DNA of 64,000 nt. Origin: Camarhynchus parvulus (lineage: Eukaryota; Chordata; Aves; Passeriformes; Thraupidae). Of this stretch, positions 1 through 11,800 are shown one piece after another. Each line of letters begins with the position of its first letter. Positions within the stretch are counted from its first letter, which is position 1. The translations under genes and the position numbers were made by a program. The notes under the pieces are model-generated. The model searched no databases, had not been told where the DNA came from, and saw nothing but the letters and a program-made list of their open reading frames with translations. The stretch spans positions 48,637,493-48,701,492 of the forward strand of contig NC_044573.1 in the NCBI RefSeq assembly GCF_901933205.1, read 5' to 3'.

Positions 1-3000
1 TCAGCATCCATGATACAGATTTGCCTGAGCAACAAGAGTTTACATCCAAATGCAAATTTCATGTTTCCATATCAATAGAGGGTACTTCAGAACCTCTTTT
101 GACTGGAACCCTGGCACACTTCCACTCAAAAACTTGTTTGCACTGGACAGCATCTTCACCTGGGTTATTAATTAAGATTATGTAGCATAAAATGAACAGC
201 ACCTTTAGACTTTAAAATAAAGTCAGCAAAGATAATTAGATATGACTTTATTATTTATGTATTATGTAAAATCTATTTTGAAAGAATTTCTGAAAATACT
301 AGGAAAGTAAGTTTAAACAAAGTTTCTAAAGGCTGTAAAGAAAAGCCATTGCTCTTACTTGTAAAAATTATGTGAATTTACCACTTGTAATATGTGCAAT
401 TTTATCAGAGTGATGTGGCTCAGGTATATTGCAATATAAGGGAAATGATGACTCATTTGTAAAGAATGACAAAGGCCTGCCATATGTAAATACTAAAGAT
501 ACCATAATAATGTATAAATGTTTTCAAAAGAGAATTCTTAAAAAGAAGTGCTTCCAGATTCTGGCAAGCAAAGTGCTTCTGCTCCTTGCTCTCAATCACT
601 GCACTGCACAACTTCTAAATGTGCCCCTGCTTCCCACAAAGTACAATTTACTCAGCAGAGTAAATTACCTCCATGAAATTATAACTGTATTTTTATGCTT
701 CATTAAAAGAATTGTATTTTATATACAAAGGTCTATAACAACATAAAATAGGAAAATGGGAAACATTATTTTGCTTACTGCTTTATCATTTTTTAAATCT
801 GAGTGGAAATAACAGGATTTACCCCTAGCTTCAGAAAAGGTTTTCTCTTTACTGTGAAGAAAATGGCATATTTTCTTTCAGCTGTTAGTGGGCCTCACAG
901 TTGTGTTCTGCTATTCACCTTGTACTCTTCCCAAGTGGTTAATTAGTCCTAATAATGATGGACATAGCAATATTAAAAACTTATTTTTAATTCCTTCACA
1001 AAAACACAATTAATTTGGAGTTGTTAAAAAGTCCATGCTGTCCTTCCTCTATGACCAAACATTCTGGATATCCCACATCCCAGCGAGACCATTAGCAGCT
1101 CCCTTAGCTCTGCTTCCCTGACAGCCATCTTACTGTCGTGTGGCAACTGGGAAAACATTTTTCCAGCTGTGCAGATCCAACCTCTAACACTCAGGATTAA
1201 CACTGATTTTAGGGTCCAAATGTGCAGCCAGTGTTTACACTAAGAGTCAGCTAAATCCTTCGAACTGCATTAGGTGACGAGTTAGGCATCCATGCTTTTC
1301 TCTGTAATCAGATGGGCTAAATAAGTCTCTAGAAATTTCTCTCTCTTCCTTTATGAACATCTAGGAAAAAAAAAATCAAGAGCTCAGTTCCCTCAAGTGA
1401 GATTCAGAAAAGCCCACCATAGTTTTAAATATTATGTACATGTTAAATCCTGGGAGTTTTATAAAACAGACTTCTACCAATATAGAGACTTCATTTAAAG
1501 AAATAACTTAGTAAGACATTCAGTATCTTAGGAATTGTTTGAAAATATACAGAGAGAATGATTTTTCCTGAAGCCTATCATACAAAAATTGGGAATTAAA
1601 GGAAAAAATTCAAAACCAATTGGTTTTGAATCCCATCTGTAACATAAATACAAAATAGCAGTCACACTTAAACAGCACAAGACAAAACCAAACAGATCCG
1701 AGAATAAAATCTTCTGAGAGCAAAATTATAGATAATGAACCCACTTTTCCCTTTGGGGAATCAGTTAAAGAATAAACTATGTATGGCAGGTATTAGTCAC
1801 AATGCTTGATACACCCACTGCAAGAAACTCAGCTGTGTGGTGATAAGATTGGTAACAGACACTGAAAAGAGATGATGCCATGTGTATTAGTCAGAATCCA
1901 GTTGATTAATACTAAAAATGAAATGGGTTGTCTGGTTTTGTACAGACAGGCAGGGGATATATGACAGAAACTCCACCAGTGAAATGTTCACTATGTCGAC
2001 TTTGGCACGTAAGAGTGGAAGGTGTGAGCAAAGCCAGGCCAAAAGGCAATCTAAGATTATTCCCATGACAACAGAGGTTAACAGGTTAGCATTTCTTAAT
2101 TTTGCAGATGAAATACAGTTCTCAGTTTTCCCCCCAAAAAGCAGTATCTGCTTGGATAGGGAGTAACAGCAGACATGTCTTTGCCTTTTTTGCAAAATTC
2201 TTGAGGTTTACTAGTTACAGCAGGAAGACATCTCTTCAAGAGAATAAATCCAGATGAAGGGAGGGAACCACGTTCAACTGAGTCCTTCTCTAACCTTCAT
2301 TTAGATCCCATAAATAGTAGGTGTCACCTCTTAGCAAAGGCTGAAAGAATAGTAACTTCTTCCTTTTTCCTGTTTCTGTTACAAAGAAAGCCAGTTTAGT
2401 ACAGAAGCATTTTATGAAATTAATTTGAATCCTGCCTTTTAAAATAAATATTACCTTTCCTACATAATGGACTTTACTGTATGTTGTAGTTAAAATGTGA
2501 GGTACATTTTTCTACTTTTCTACTTCTTTTTTCTACTGCAAAATGCAGTTGTTCATAATCAAGCCTAAAATATTTTAATGTTTTTTATTGATGAAAACTT
2601 AGTAAGAAAACAAAGACTGGCAGCTAAAATGCTTGCAGTGGAGTGACTTTAGAGGTCTCTTATCCTCCAGTATGATCAGGATATTGTTTGGATTTCACAT
2701 GGAAATGAACTCTTTAATAAAATTACAGACTTGTTTGAATACCTGCTCTCAAAACAGGATTATGACAACAATTGCAGATAGTTATGAAGCTACGATGGCT
2801 TTATTTTCTCTAGACTAGAGACTGATGGCTCTAAAAGACCTTGAGTGCAGACCAGGGAACATTTTGTTCCCATTGAGTGTTTTTGCTGGTTTTTATTCCA
2901 GTTGTTTCTGCAGTCTAAAATAAGCCTCTTTAGACTGAAAAGCTTGTACAATTTTTGTAAAGAGGGTCAACAGGCAAATCCCTTGGGAAGGCCTTGGAGA

Positions 3001-3767
3001 AGGCCAAAGAAGGAAGATACCTGGGCAATTAATTCCTTGTGTAAACTCCTGGGCATTTCATTCCCTGTGTGAACACCTATGATGAGTTTTACCACAGTGA
3101 AACATTTGCAGGTACTTTGTCCTTTTCTTTTACCTTCTCAAAGGTAAGCATGGATGTGGTCTTGGCTAGGAGATTATAATCAGAATCTGTTCAGAGGTGA
3201 AAGAAAAGAGCAGCTTTGTGCAATACTTGCCAGCAATACACCTATTTAAAACTGATGGCTCCACGCATAAAACTAAACAAAACAAAACACTCTGCTTCTG
3301 GGAATTATTTTCAGGGAGAAAATTAGTCTTTTTAGAATTACTCCAAAAGACTGCAACCTTGGAAACAGTAGCTAGTGTGTCAAAATAATGTGGATTTTTT
3401 GTATCTGAAATATGTTCACAGGGATTACTGCAGTAGCATCTAAGTATTTCCTTATAATATAATGGCATTTGTATGGCTCCAGATGTTATTAATCCCACTT
3501 TGAAAGTTGACAAAGAGACATTAGTACCAATGACACTTTCTTTTAATACAGAAGATGTTCTTCCACAGTGTCTAATATGACAATTTTTGAAATGCAAATT
3601 TTTCCTGTCAAAACAACACTTGCTGTTTTTTAGCTCCATATGTTCTGCACATAGAAACATGATGTATGCTGGCTGTACTTGAATTTACAAAAGCCATGTT
3701 TTCAGTGTTAAGGTCACTCAATTTTTTTGTTTGATTTCCTCTTCTAAACTGCAGTGATGTAAGAGTA
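1..3767. other. Non-coding, intergenic; no gene recognised
   Basis: AT-rich sequence with stop codons in all frames. The longest open frame (3166-3660, minus strand, 164 codons) has no recognisable domain, no splice-site context and the Phe/Ser/Cys-rich composition of random AT-rich translation. Apart from the palindrome at 1608-1631 I see no structured element, promoter or RNA gene. It probably belongs to the gene-poor upstream flank of the gene that starts near 46.4 kb. Confidence 0.7.
1608..1631. repeat. 24-bp perfect palindrome
   Basis: The two 12-base halves are exact reverse complements with no spacer, centred on CCAATTGG. A short GGGA/TCCC pair lies outside the core, so a somewhat longer imperfect hairpin is possible. 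It does not belong to any repeat family I recognise. It may be chance, a dimeric factor site or a relic of a small inverted-repeat element. Confidence 0.8.
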
Positions 3768-3912
3768 TCACAGAACCACAGAAGGGGTCCAGTTGGAAGG
3801 GACCACATTGGGTCATCTGGTCCAACCTCCCTGCTCAAGTATATCTTAGAGCACATGGCATGGGATTGAATCCAGAGAGCTCTTGAATCTCCCAGTGAGG
3901 GAGATACTCAAT
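3768..3912 (-). mobile_element. CR1 LINE 3'-end fragment
   Basis: Read on the + strand, this gives the reversed CR1 tail: a CACAGAACCACAGAA-like terminus, then TTGGAAGGGACCAC, then TGGTCCAACCTCCCTGCTCAAG. That order is diagnostic of CR1 elements in birds inserted on the minus strand. Only about 145 bp of the 3' UTR remain, with no reverse-transcriptase sequence, which is the usual short 5'-truncated copy. Divergence from the family tail is moderate, so it is an old, inactive insertion. Confidence 0.88.
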
Positions 3913-6900
3913 GAATATTACACATAAATACAATAAGTACTTCTAATGAATAGCTATGACTGTAGAAGCATGTGTTAACAAGCTAAATAGATGCCCATTT
4001 TTACAGTAGGTGTTTGGTAACATGCTGGACATGTGCCCACAAAATTTTGTTATTGGGCCAATTTTGCAGAACTATTGAAGGTAGCACTTACATATTAATA
4101 TTGCTTATAGTGGCAAAAGAGCTTAAAAATAAGTACAATGCAGAAGAGCTCAAAATGTTTGAAAAGTATAACCAGGAGCAAATTTTGGAGTAAAACTGTA
4201 AATGATTGGCAATAAACCCAGGAGGTACTGTGTGACACGAGCTCTTCATGTTGTGGCCCATTGAAATCATCTAAACAGCTAATCAAAAGCAGCCCTGTGA
4301 CCATCCTTTGGTGGTGTCCTCTTCACACAGAAATTGGGCCTGGGTCTCCTCAGGGCATCATGGGGCCTCCAAGTGTTGCAGAAAGGACTAGGTTCATACA
4401 AAGTTTTATTTGCCCAGTTCCTTACAGATGCCAGACAAAGCTACCTTAGGGAAAGAGTGTGACAGAGAGTGAGAAATGACAAATGGGGAAAGGTCCCTTT
4501 TAACAAGATGGCCAATTCTGCAGTCCTTTGGCAGCTGTCCTTGAGACCCTACTACCTTCAGACCCAGGCACTGTGCGGTGAGCAAGCAAGGAACTAGGGA
4601 AAAGTAGTTCCCTGCCTTCTGCCTCTGAGTGCTCTGTTTTCACTTCTGCTGAGGCTGTCAACTTGACAAGACCTTCCACATGTGTTTTCAGGTTTGTCTG
4701 ATGGCTTCTAACACTCTCCTATGTGGTTTGTTTGGCCCAGTGCCAGTTCTGTTACCTAAGTATGCCAGAAAGTGAGTGAAAGTGGTGGACTCGTGAACAC
4801 ATTATTTAATTGTTGGTATGGTTTTGGCATGGGTTGTCCTCACCAACCCCTATTCCTTAAAAATTAAGCCCTAAAAGGATGAAACAGGACTGCCCCACTA
4901 CATTCCAATGTTTTAGGGAACCAGGAGTGCCTGGCTCTTGAGAAGCAGGTGGCCACTGGTGCTTGGTACTGCTCAGGAAGCGGTCAGGGAGACAGTCTTG
5001 TTAGGCAGATGCCTGTGTCAGCTCACTGGCACTCAGTCCTCCTGTCCTTCCTGAGACTGTGCTTTTGTTTGCAATCCATATGGTATGCAGTGGGCACACA
5101 CAAACAAGCAGGTGCCAAAATTCATCCCACATTGCTCTGAACAGCCTGAGGAGACTTTTCAGGAGGTTCATTCTCCCTCAGACCTTTGATTTGCTTATTG
5201 GAGAGAGTGGTGTGTCAGCTGGCACTTCCAAGGCTTTGATCCAGTAGATAGGTGGGAATTATGTGACAAAAACGTGGTTGAAATTGAGACCTAAATTTTC
5301 ACAAATTAATCCCATATTTTCCTCCCATTACATAATTGAACAGAAAGTAAAAGTTAAAATGGCTGTGACCATGGAAAGCAACTAGGAGAACAGCCCAGCT
5401 CTACAATTCAGAGGAGGAAAGATAATTATGTGGTCCAGAAAATGTTTTAAATACAAAGAACTTTGATGTTTCACATCAGAGCAACAATAAATAGAGAGAA
5501 CATATTTGCCTTTTCCCTAATATTGATATTTTCCTCCCATCTTCCCTCCTACTTAGAACTCTTTCTGTGGTGGGAGGATCCATTAGGTAATCTACAGATG
5601 TTTTGCATTCTTAAATGTAAACTAGAAAATGAATACAGATTCATCCCATGAGGGTAAAAAACTAGTCTGCTCTTTAATGTTTCTTGGATGATGGCACCCC
5701 TTCAGAACACGCCTGAAAGTTGTGCCTCACCCGTTAATGCACACTCAACTGCAACTTACTGCTTAATAAAACCCAACATTTTTATTGCTTAGTAATTCTG
5801 GATTTGGCTCCCAGTGTCCCTGTTATAAACATTGAAAAGTAGGGATGCCATATTGAAACACTGACAGATTCTCATGGGGGTCAGGGCTGCTGGCGCCTCC
5901 CTAATGAGGTCACACGCCGTTAATTTTTTTTCCCCTTGACTCAAGAAGAAAACAAAGCAGTTAAACTGCTGTATCCATTTTCCAGCAACATTAATCCATT
6001 GCAAACCACTCTTAACCATATTAAATCACAGGTTTGTGATAAAATGAACTGCCTAAAGGTTCACCTTGGGCTATTTAGCCCACAAACAAGATGCTGACTA
6101 CTGGCAGCAATGGGTGGTTGGCAATTATTGCCCAATTTAGTTGCAATTACTTAGTTTGCTGTGTCTTCTGTTCAGACTAGCTGAGGGTCTACAGTGTGGT
6201 AGATTCCAGAGTGAAATGCAGTGCCTGGGTTCTGCTGGAGATTGACAGTGGCAGTGTTGAAATGTTACTTGGGCAACACATTTTAATTTCTTGGAGGGAA
6301 GAGAAACCTTCCCTTTCAGTGGGAAAACTTGGAAAGGGATGAACTCTCTGAACAAGTCTGCCCAGATATAGCTGTTCTATTCTGCAGAAAATCATCCAGG
6401 TGTTAATAGAACCTGAATTTTCAGTTTAAGTATGCCTCAATGCTGATACTAAATAGGGAAGCTGGAAACTTTACCCATGAAATACAGTACAGTTGCAATA
6501 TAATAGTTGCAATGTAACGGTATTAATTTGAAGAGCAAAAAATGCAGCATTCTGGCTTCTGATAGTATTTTAAAGGCAGTCATCAGTATGCTGTGATTAC
6601 ACCATAGTTGTAAGTGGACGGATATAGACATAATATGCCAGTTCAAGGGAAGTGTAGTTTTTTTTTAACTTGCCTTAACTTGCCTAATGTAGGTCTAAAT
6701 TTTCAGGTAAGTATAAGATTTTATCTATAATTATTATGGGAACTGTTACTAAGTCATTGGGAAATAGTACATAAAACCAATCACAATTTTTTTATTGATC
6801 TTGGTAATTCCATTAGCTGAAATATTCTAGTAGTGTTTGCTACCAATGGGAAAGTTTATACATGTAATTCTCAAGCTGTACTCATTATACACACACCTTC

Positions 6901-7013
6901 ATGTAAGAAAGGCTAAGTAAAATTCTTAAAGAAGGCAGTCATCAATTCAAGATCACATGAATTGGTTAAGCTTTTGCAATTACTGCCTTCAGAAAAAATT
7001 GATCAAATATGGA
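3913..7013. other. Non-coding; no gene recognised
   Basis: No coding exon is visible. The 4231-4960 part is less AT-rich than its surroundings and, read on the minus strand, has an AATAAA hexamer and LTR-like composition, but I could not find matching termini or a target duplication, so it is not called as an LTR. The rest is AT-rich spacer sequence. Confidence 0.6.
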
Positions 7014-7183
7014 CCTATTAAAATTAAAATATAGTGTGATATAGAGAAAAGAAGCTTTTGTCTCTAAACAAATTAAAACAATGGTTCTATTTCCTTTGCC
7101 TATTAAAATTAAAATATAGTGTGATATAGAGAAAAGGAGCTTTTGTCTCTAAACAAATAAAAACAATGGTTTTATTTCCTTTG
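7014..7183. repeat. 85-bp direct tandem duplication (two copies)
   Basis: Copy 1 is 7014-7098 and copy 2 is 7099-7183, both beginning CCTATTAAAATTAAAATATAG and ending ATTTCCTTTGC. The copies differ at only a handful of positions, for example GAAGC versus GGAGC, AAATTAAAA versus AAATAAAAA and GGTTC versus GGTTT. Direct abutment without an extra spacer suggests a local slippage or unequal-exchange event, more recent than the decayed CR1 copies nearby. Confidence 0.93.
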
Positions 7184-7934
7184 CTAAGGCCAACAAAGAC
7201 CATGGATAAAGATTCAGCAAAACTCAGAAGTATCTGACATTTAAGCGCATCTCAAGATTACAGAGTATTGGTAGGGAACTTCCTTGTTTTGCATAAAAAT
7301 TGATTTAATCAGTAGCAGATGTTATTACAAGGCTTTTATTTTGGGGGAGGTGATAGCAGAAAGGCTTCTGGTAAGAGACATTACACACCAGTCTGCCTTT
7401 GTAGTTTCTGTACTTCCTTTTGTCCCTGTCAGAGAGGAGAGGCAGAAAGGGAAGCATAATGCCTTGGATATCCTACAGTTCCTACACTCTGATAGTTTAT
7501 CAAGTGAATCAACCTTAAAAGGCCTCCCATGCAGCCTGAAGATGTGAAGCATGTGGCCTGACTCTCTGAAATACTGCCTCTGGATTTCAGCTATTTATGA
7601 GTGGCCCGTTGTTTCTATGGAAGTTTGCTAAGACTTACAAAGCAGCATTGTTTTTCACACTAGCAGATTTTACATCAGTAATCCTCAGACAAATAGAATT
7701 ATGTTTCTACATACTAGAGAACATTATTTATGTACTTTTTACAGGTCATGGAGAAAGAAACGTAATAGGAAAACAGAAATAGGAATAAGACTGGCATTTT
7801 TTTGCCTCTGAGAATATCTATTTATTCATAAAAGCATAGAAGCTTTTTGCTCTGCCTTAAATTCCTTTAATCAGCTGTGTTTATATCTTTTAACTCTACT
7901 TTCTAAAGGAATAAGAAATTATATGTAGTGCTCT

Positions 7935-8827
7935 AGGAAAAAGAAAGAAAGAAAAGAAAGAAAGAAAAAGAGGAAGGAAGGAAGGAAAGGAAGGAAAGGA
8001 AGGAAAGGAAGGAAAGGAAGGAAGGAAAGGAAGGAAGGAAAGGAAGGAAGGAAAGGAAGGAAAGGAAAGGAAGGAAAGGAAAGGAAGGAAAGGAAGGAAG
8101 GAAAGGAAGGAAGGGAAGGAAGGAAAGGAAGGAAGGAAGGAGGAAGGAAGGAAAGGAAAGGGAAGGAAAGGAAGGAAAGGAAAGGAAGGAAAGGAAGGAA
8201 AGGAAGGAAAGGAAGGAAAGGAAGGAAAGGAAGGAAAGGAAGGAAAGGAAGGAAAGGAAGGAAGGAAAGGAAGGAAGGAAAGGAAGGAAGGAAAGGAAGG
8301 AAGGAAAGGAAGGAAAGGAAGGAAAGGAAGGAAAGGAAGGAAAGGAAGGAAAGGAAGGAAAGGAAGGAAAGGAAGGAAAGGAAGGAAAGGAAGGAAAGGA
8401 AGGAAAGGAAGGAAAGGAAGGAAGGAAGGAAGGAAGGAAGGAAGGAAGGAAGGAAGGAAGGAAGGAAGGAAGGAAGGAAGGAAGGAAGGAAGGAAGGAAG
8501 GAAGGAAGGAAGGAAGGAAGGAAGGAAGGAAGGAAGGAAGGAAGGAAGGAAGGAAGGAAGGAAGGAAGGAAGGAAGGAAGGAAGGAAGGAAGGAAGGAGG
8601 GAGGGAGGGAGGGAGGGAGGAGGGAGGGAGGGAGGAAGGGAGGAAGGGAGGAAGGGAGGGAGGAAGGGAGGAAGGGGAGGGAGGGAGGGAGGAAGGGAGG
8701 AAGGAAGGAAGGAAGGAAGGAAGGAAGGAAGGAAGGAAGGAAGGAAGGAAGGAAGGAAGGAAGGAAGGAAGGAAGGAAGGAAGGAAGGAAGGAAGGAAGG
8801 AAGGAAGGAAGGAAGGAAGGAAGGAAG
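7935..8827 (+). repeat. 893-bp uninterrupted purine tract, GGAA-family microsatellite
   Basis: Every base on the + strand here appears to be A or G. The tract has internal blocks: GAAA units at the start (to about 7970), then a 9-bp GGAAAGGAA-type mix to about 8415, then nearly pure GGAA to about 8597, then GGGA-rich units to about 8700, then pure GGAA to the end. Such blocks indicate repeated local expansion from different seed units. A 306-codon Leu/Pro/Ser/Phe open frame on the minus strand (7919-8839) is an artefact of the repeat. Long purine mirror repeats can form triplex DNA, and GGAA is the core ETS-factor motif. Assembly length here may be unreliable. Confidence 0.98.
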
Positions 8828-11800
8828 CTCTTTCACCACACTATATTGTTATGTGTAATCTACTTCCATTTACTATTGATAAGAGCAAAGCATACTAACT
8901 GAAGGTTACTTTAAAAAAAGAGATCAATAGAAATCCTTAAAAGAAATCAAAAGAAATCCTTAAAAAATATTTGGCATGCCATCAATATGCAGTTAACATC
9001 TCCTCTGTTTGACGGTACAATAATCCCTGTCACCTCCTGCAAAAAGAAAATGATACAATATTTATTGTCATGTTTGGCTGATCATGTACATCAAGTTCCT
9101 CCCTGATTATTGCCAGGTTGGAAGAGACGTGTTAAACACCATCCTCAGGACAAGCAGAACAAAACAGATTAGAGTGAAAAAGCTTGTAAATATGGTTCCT
9201 ACTCCAATAACCTTTTAAACTGGCTTTAAAGAACTTGGTTATCTGCAGCTTAAAAAAGGTCAAAAAATTACACATGTTCAAATTTCATGCCAGAAAAAAT
9301 CCTACTATATTTTTAAAACACTATACAATCTAACAAGATTAAAATAGTTAAATGGTAGATCAGTGTTAATTATATGCCTTTAATAAGTAGAAAATTAACA
9401 TGCCACTTACTGCAATTTTCATGAAAAACACTTTCAGACATTTAATTGCTGAATTTTGTCATAGAAAAGAGTTTAGATCCATTTATTTCAATTACTTGAT
9501 TTGCATCTTCCTCCTTAAAATGAGTAATGCATTAGTTTATCATACAGATAGAAGCTGAATAGGATGACTTCAAAACCAGTTTTTCCATAGGTAAAACTAA
9601 GAGCATATTCTGTCTAGGGTATGTACACCCTGTTTATTGCTACATATCTCAAATCCTCAAATGCAGCTGGTGTGAGCCCAGGCATGCTGGAAATGGAAAC
9701 CCAGCCTATGAATGATCACGTAACACCAGAGGAGTAACATGAGATGCGTTACTGCATTAGAACACAGAGTAGATTTTCCATCCATTCTCTGCATGAGCTT
9801 TTTCCTGCTAGTTATGCCCTGCTTTGTTGCAGTTTTACTTATACTGTTTGGGTACAGGGCTTCTTGCAGATGGCTGCCCATCTTCCCGTGTACTCCTCAC
9901 AGTGTCTTGCTAAGTGAGCACCGCTCTCATCTTGCCTGAGAGCACCCTGCTCCAGCAGAGCCTCTCTCTGTGGAAGATGGTGCCTGTGCCTTTTGGGGTT
10001 TCCCTTTTCTGACAAGTGGTACTGGGCCATCAGAGTCATCCAGGCTGGTTTCAAGCTCTCCAATTTACTTATCTTACTGAGTTCATGACACATTTCATCT
10101 GAATTCCATGTCCTTTTGTCCCTATTCTCATTTTTCACTTTGTTTTATTTTAAGCTCCACTTTCAGCTGCTCCATGATTCAGTCTCTTTTCCGTGGGGAC
10201 GTGTAAGTTCCATTCTAGTTTACTACATTGCAGCTTGTGTAACAGGCTCAATATCATGTCATGCATCTGATCTCAAAAAAAGGAGTAGAGAGTAGGTAAT
10301 TTATTAATTAATTTTCTTATATAAATATAAAATTTTTTCACATATGTAATGAACTCCAGGCTGCAATTCTATGTGAAAATGCACCTCTATTACTGAAAAT
10401 ATTATTAACTGAAAGCACCTATGCTTTCCTTTTCTCCAAAAAGGGAAAAAAAAGGTCTAGTCCAGAGTTCAGTTATTCAAAATATATGAATGTACAATGA
10501 TGACTTGGAGGGTTGAATTTTACTTGTATTTACCCATTTCTCGTTAAATCTGACCAATTCAAAACACAACAGTTCTTTTAAGATTTTCAACAACAAAGGC
10601 TCTCACAGTTCAGGGAAATTGAACACTGGTGATATTATTTTCAGCAGTGCTGCCTCTGTGAACTCACAGAGGCAACATCCAGGATTGCATATAGCAGAAC
10701 CAGTCCAACCAATACTATACTAGGCCCAGCCATGAAGCCCAAACTGAGATTTAAAGTATCCCAACTCAGGTGTGTCCAAGGTCATTCCTCCTTCTCTCTC
10801 TGCTTTCTGACTGGTTGAAATTAAAAAGTAGAATAACCAGCATCTAATGTCAAAATCCTATTTCTTCTCCCTGATAGATTCTTTACTCTATAGCCAACTT
10901 AGATGTTTTCAGGAGGGAATGAGCATCTGCTGTAAGAGTAGTTTGAAAATTGATTTTATCTGGAGAGACTTTTGGCCGCATCTCACAGTACCAACCACGA
11001 TGTACAAGCAGGCAGAACAAACATAAATGGGAAAAGGAAGTAAGTCAGTCCAGGAAAAGGGTAGAGGAAGCTTATCCAGCCCTGGAAGGAATGAATAGTA
11101 CTTGTGGTAAAGTCCCAGTTTAATCCTAAAGATTAAATCTTGAAATCATTCCTCACTTCTTCTTCATGGAAAACATTTGCTAACAGTAAAAATGCACAAA
11201 CGACCCTATTCTGTGGATGAGCAAAAGTGAGTTCCTGCTGTATTTCTGTGCCATTTTACAAATCCAGGTTTTAACTGGGTCCTTTTTGACGCTCTGAGCA
11301 GTTTGGTAACAGTTTATTTTTCACCCCACTGACATGTACCTATGAACTTTTACTAGCAACAGAAGTGAAATTGCTGCAGAAACTCTTTCTCCCCCCAGTA
11401 TTTCCAGCTGCAGTGGTAGTGGTGAAAAATCTTTTAGGCTGACTGTTGTAACATGATTTTCAACCACTTCTGTGAACTGTAGGCATAAAGGGAATTCAGA
11501 TAAGGCTATGAACTTGTATACAGTTGTCTGAATCTTGCAAAGTTTTCCAAGCTCATCCATCATCACAATGGATCCCATGGGATGTTAGTTGGCTCTGGGG
11601 AACATTAGCTGTTTTCCCAATTTCATAATGCTAGGACTGGTGAGTATTGTTAGATATTGTAAGACACCATTTGCCAGCCTGAAATGTGTTGTTTATATAA
11701 ATATGTCTGGAACGTACAGTACCTCTGAGGGACTGAATCAAAAATAACCAAAGGTTTTCACAGAGCACCATAATTCCAGGGGTGAAGTGGGCAGTGAATT

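Noticed and set aside
3166..3660. 164-codon minus-strand open frame
   Set aside because: No domain, no splice context, composition typical of AT-rich random translation.
4231..4960. Possible second LTR on the minus strand, with an AATAAA hexamer and LTR-like composition
   Set aside because: I could not find matched TG...CA termini or a target-site duplication, and I recognise no family.
7919..8839. 306-codon minus-strand open frame rich in Leu, Pro, Ser and Phe
   Set aside because: It is a direct translation of the GGAA/GGGA microsatellite, with no non-repeat coding part and no splice or promoter context.
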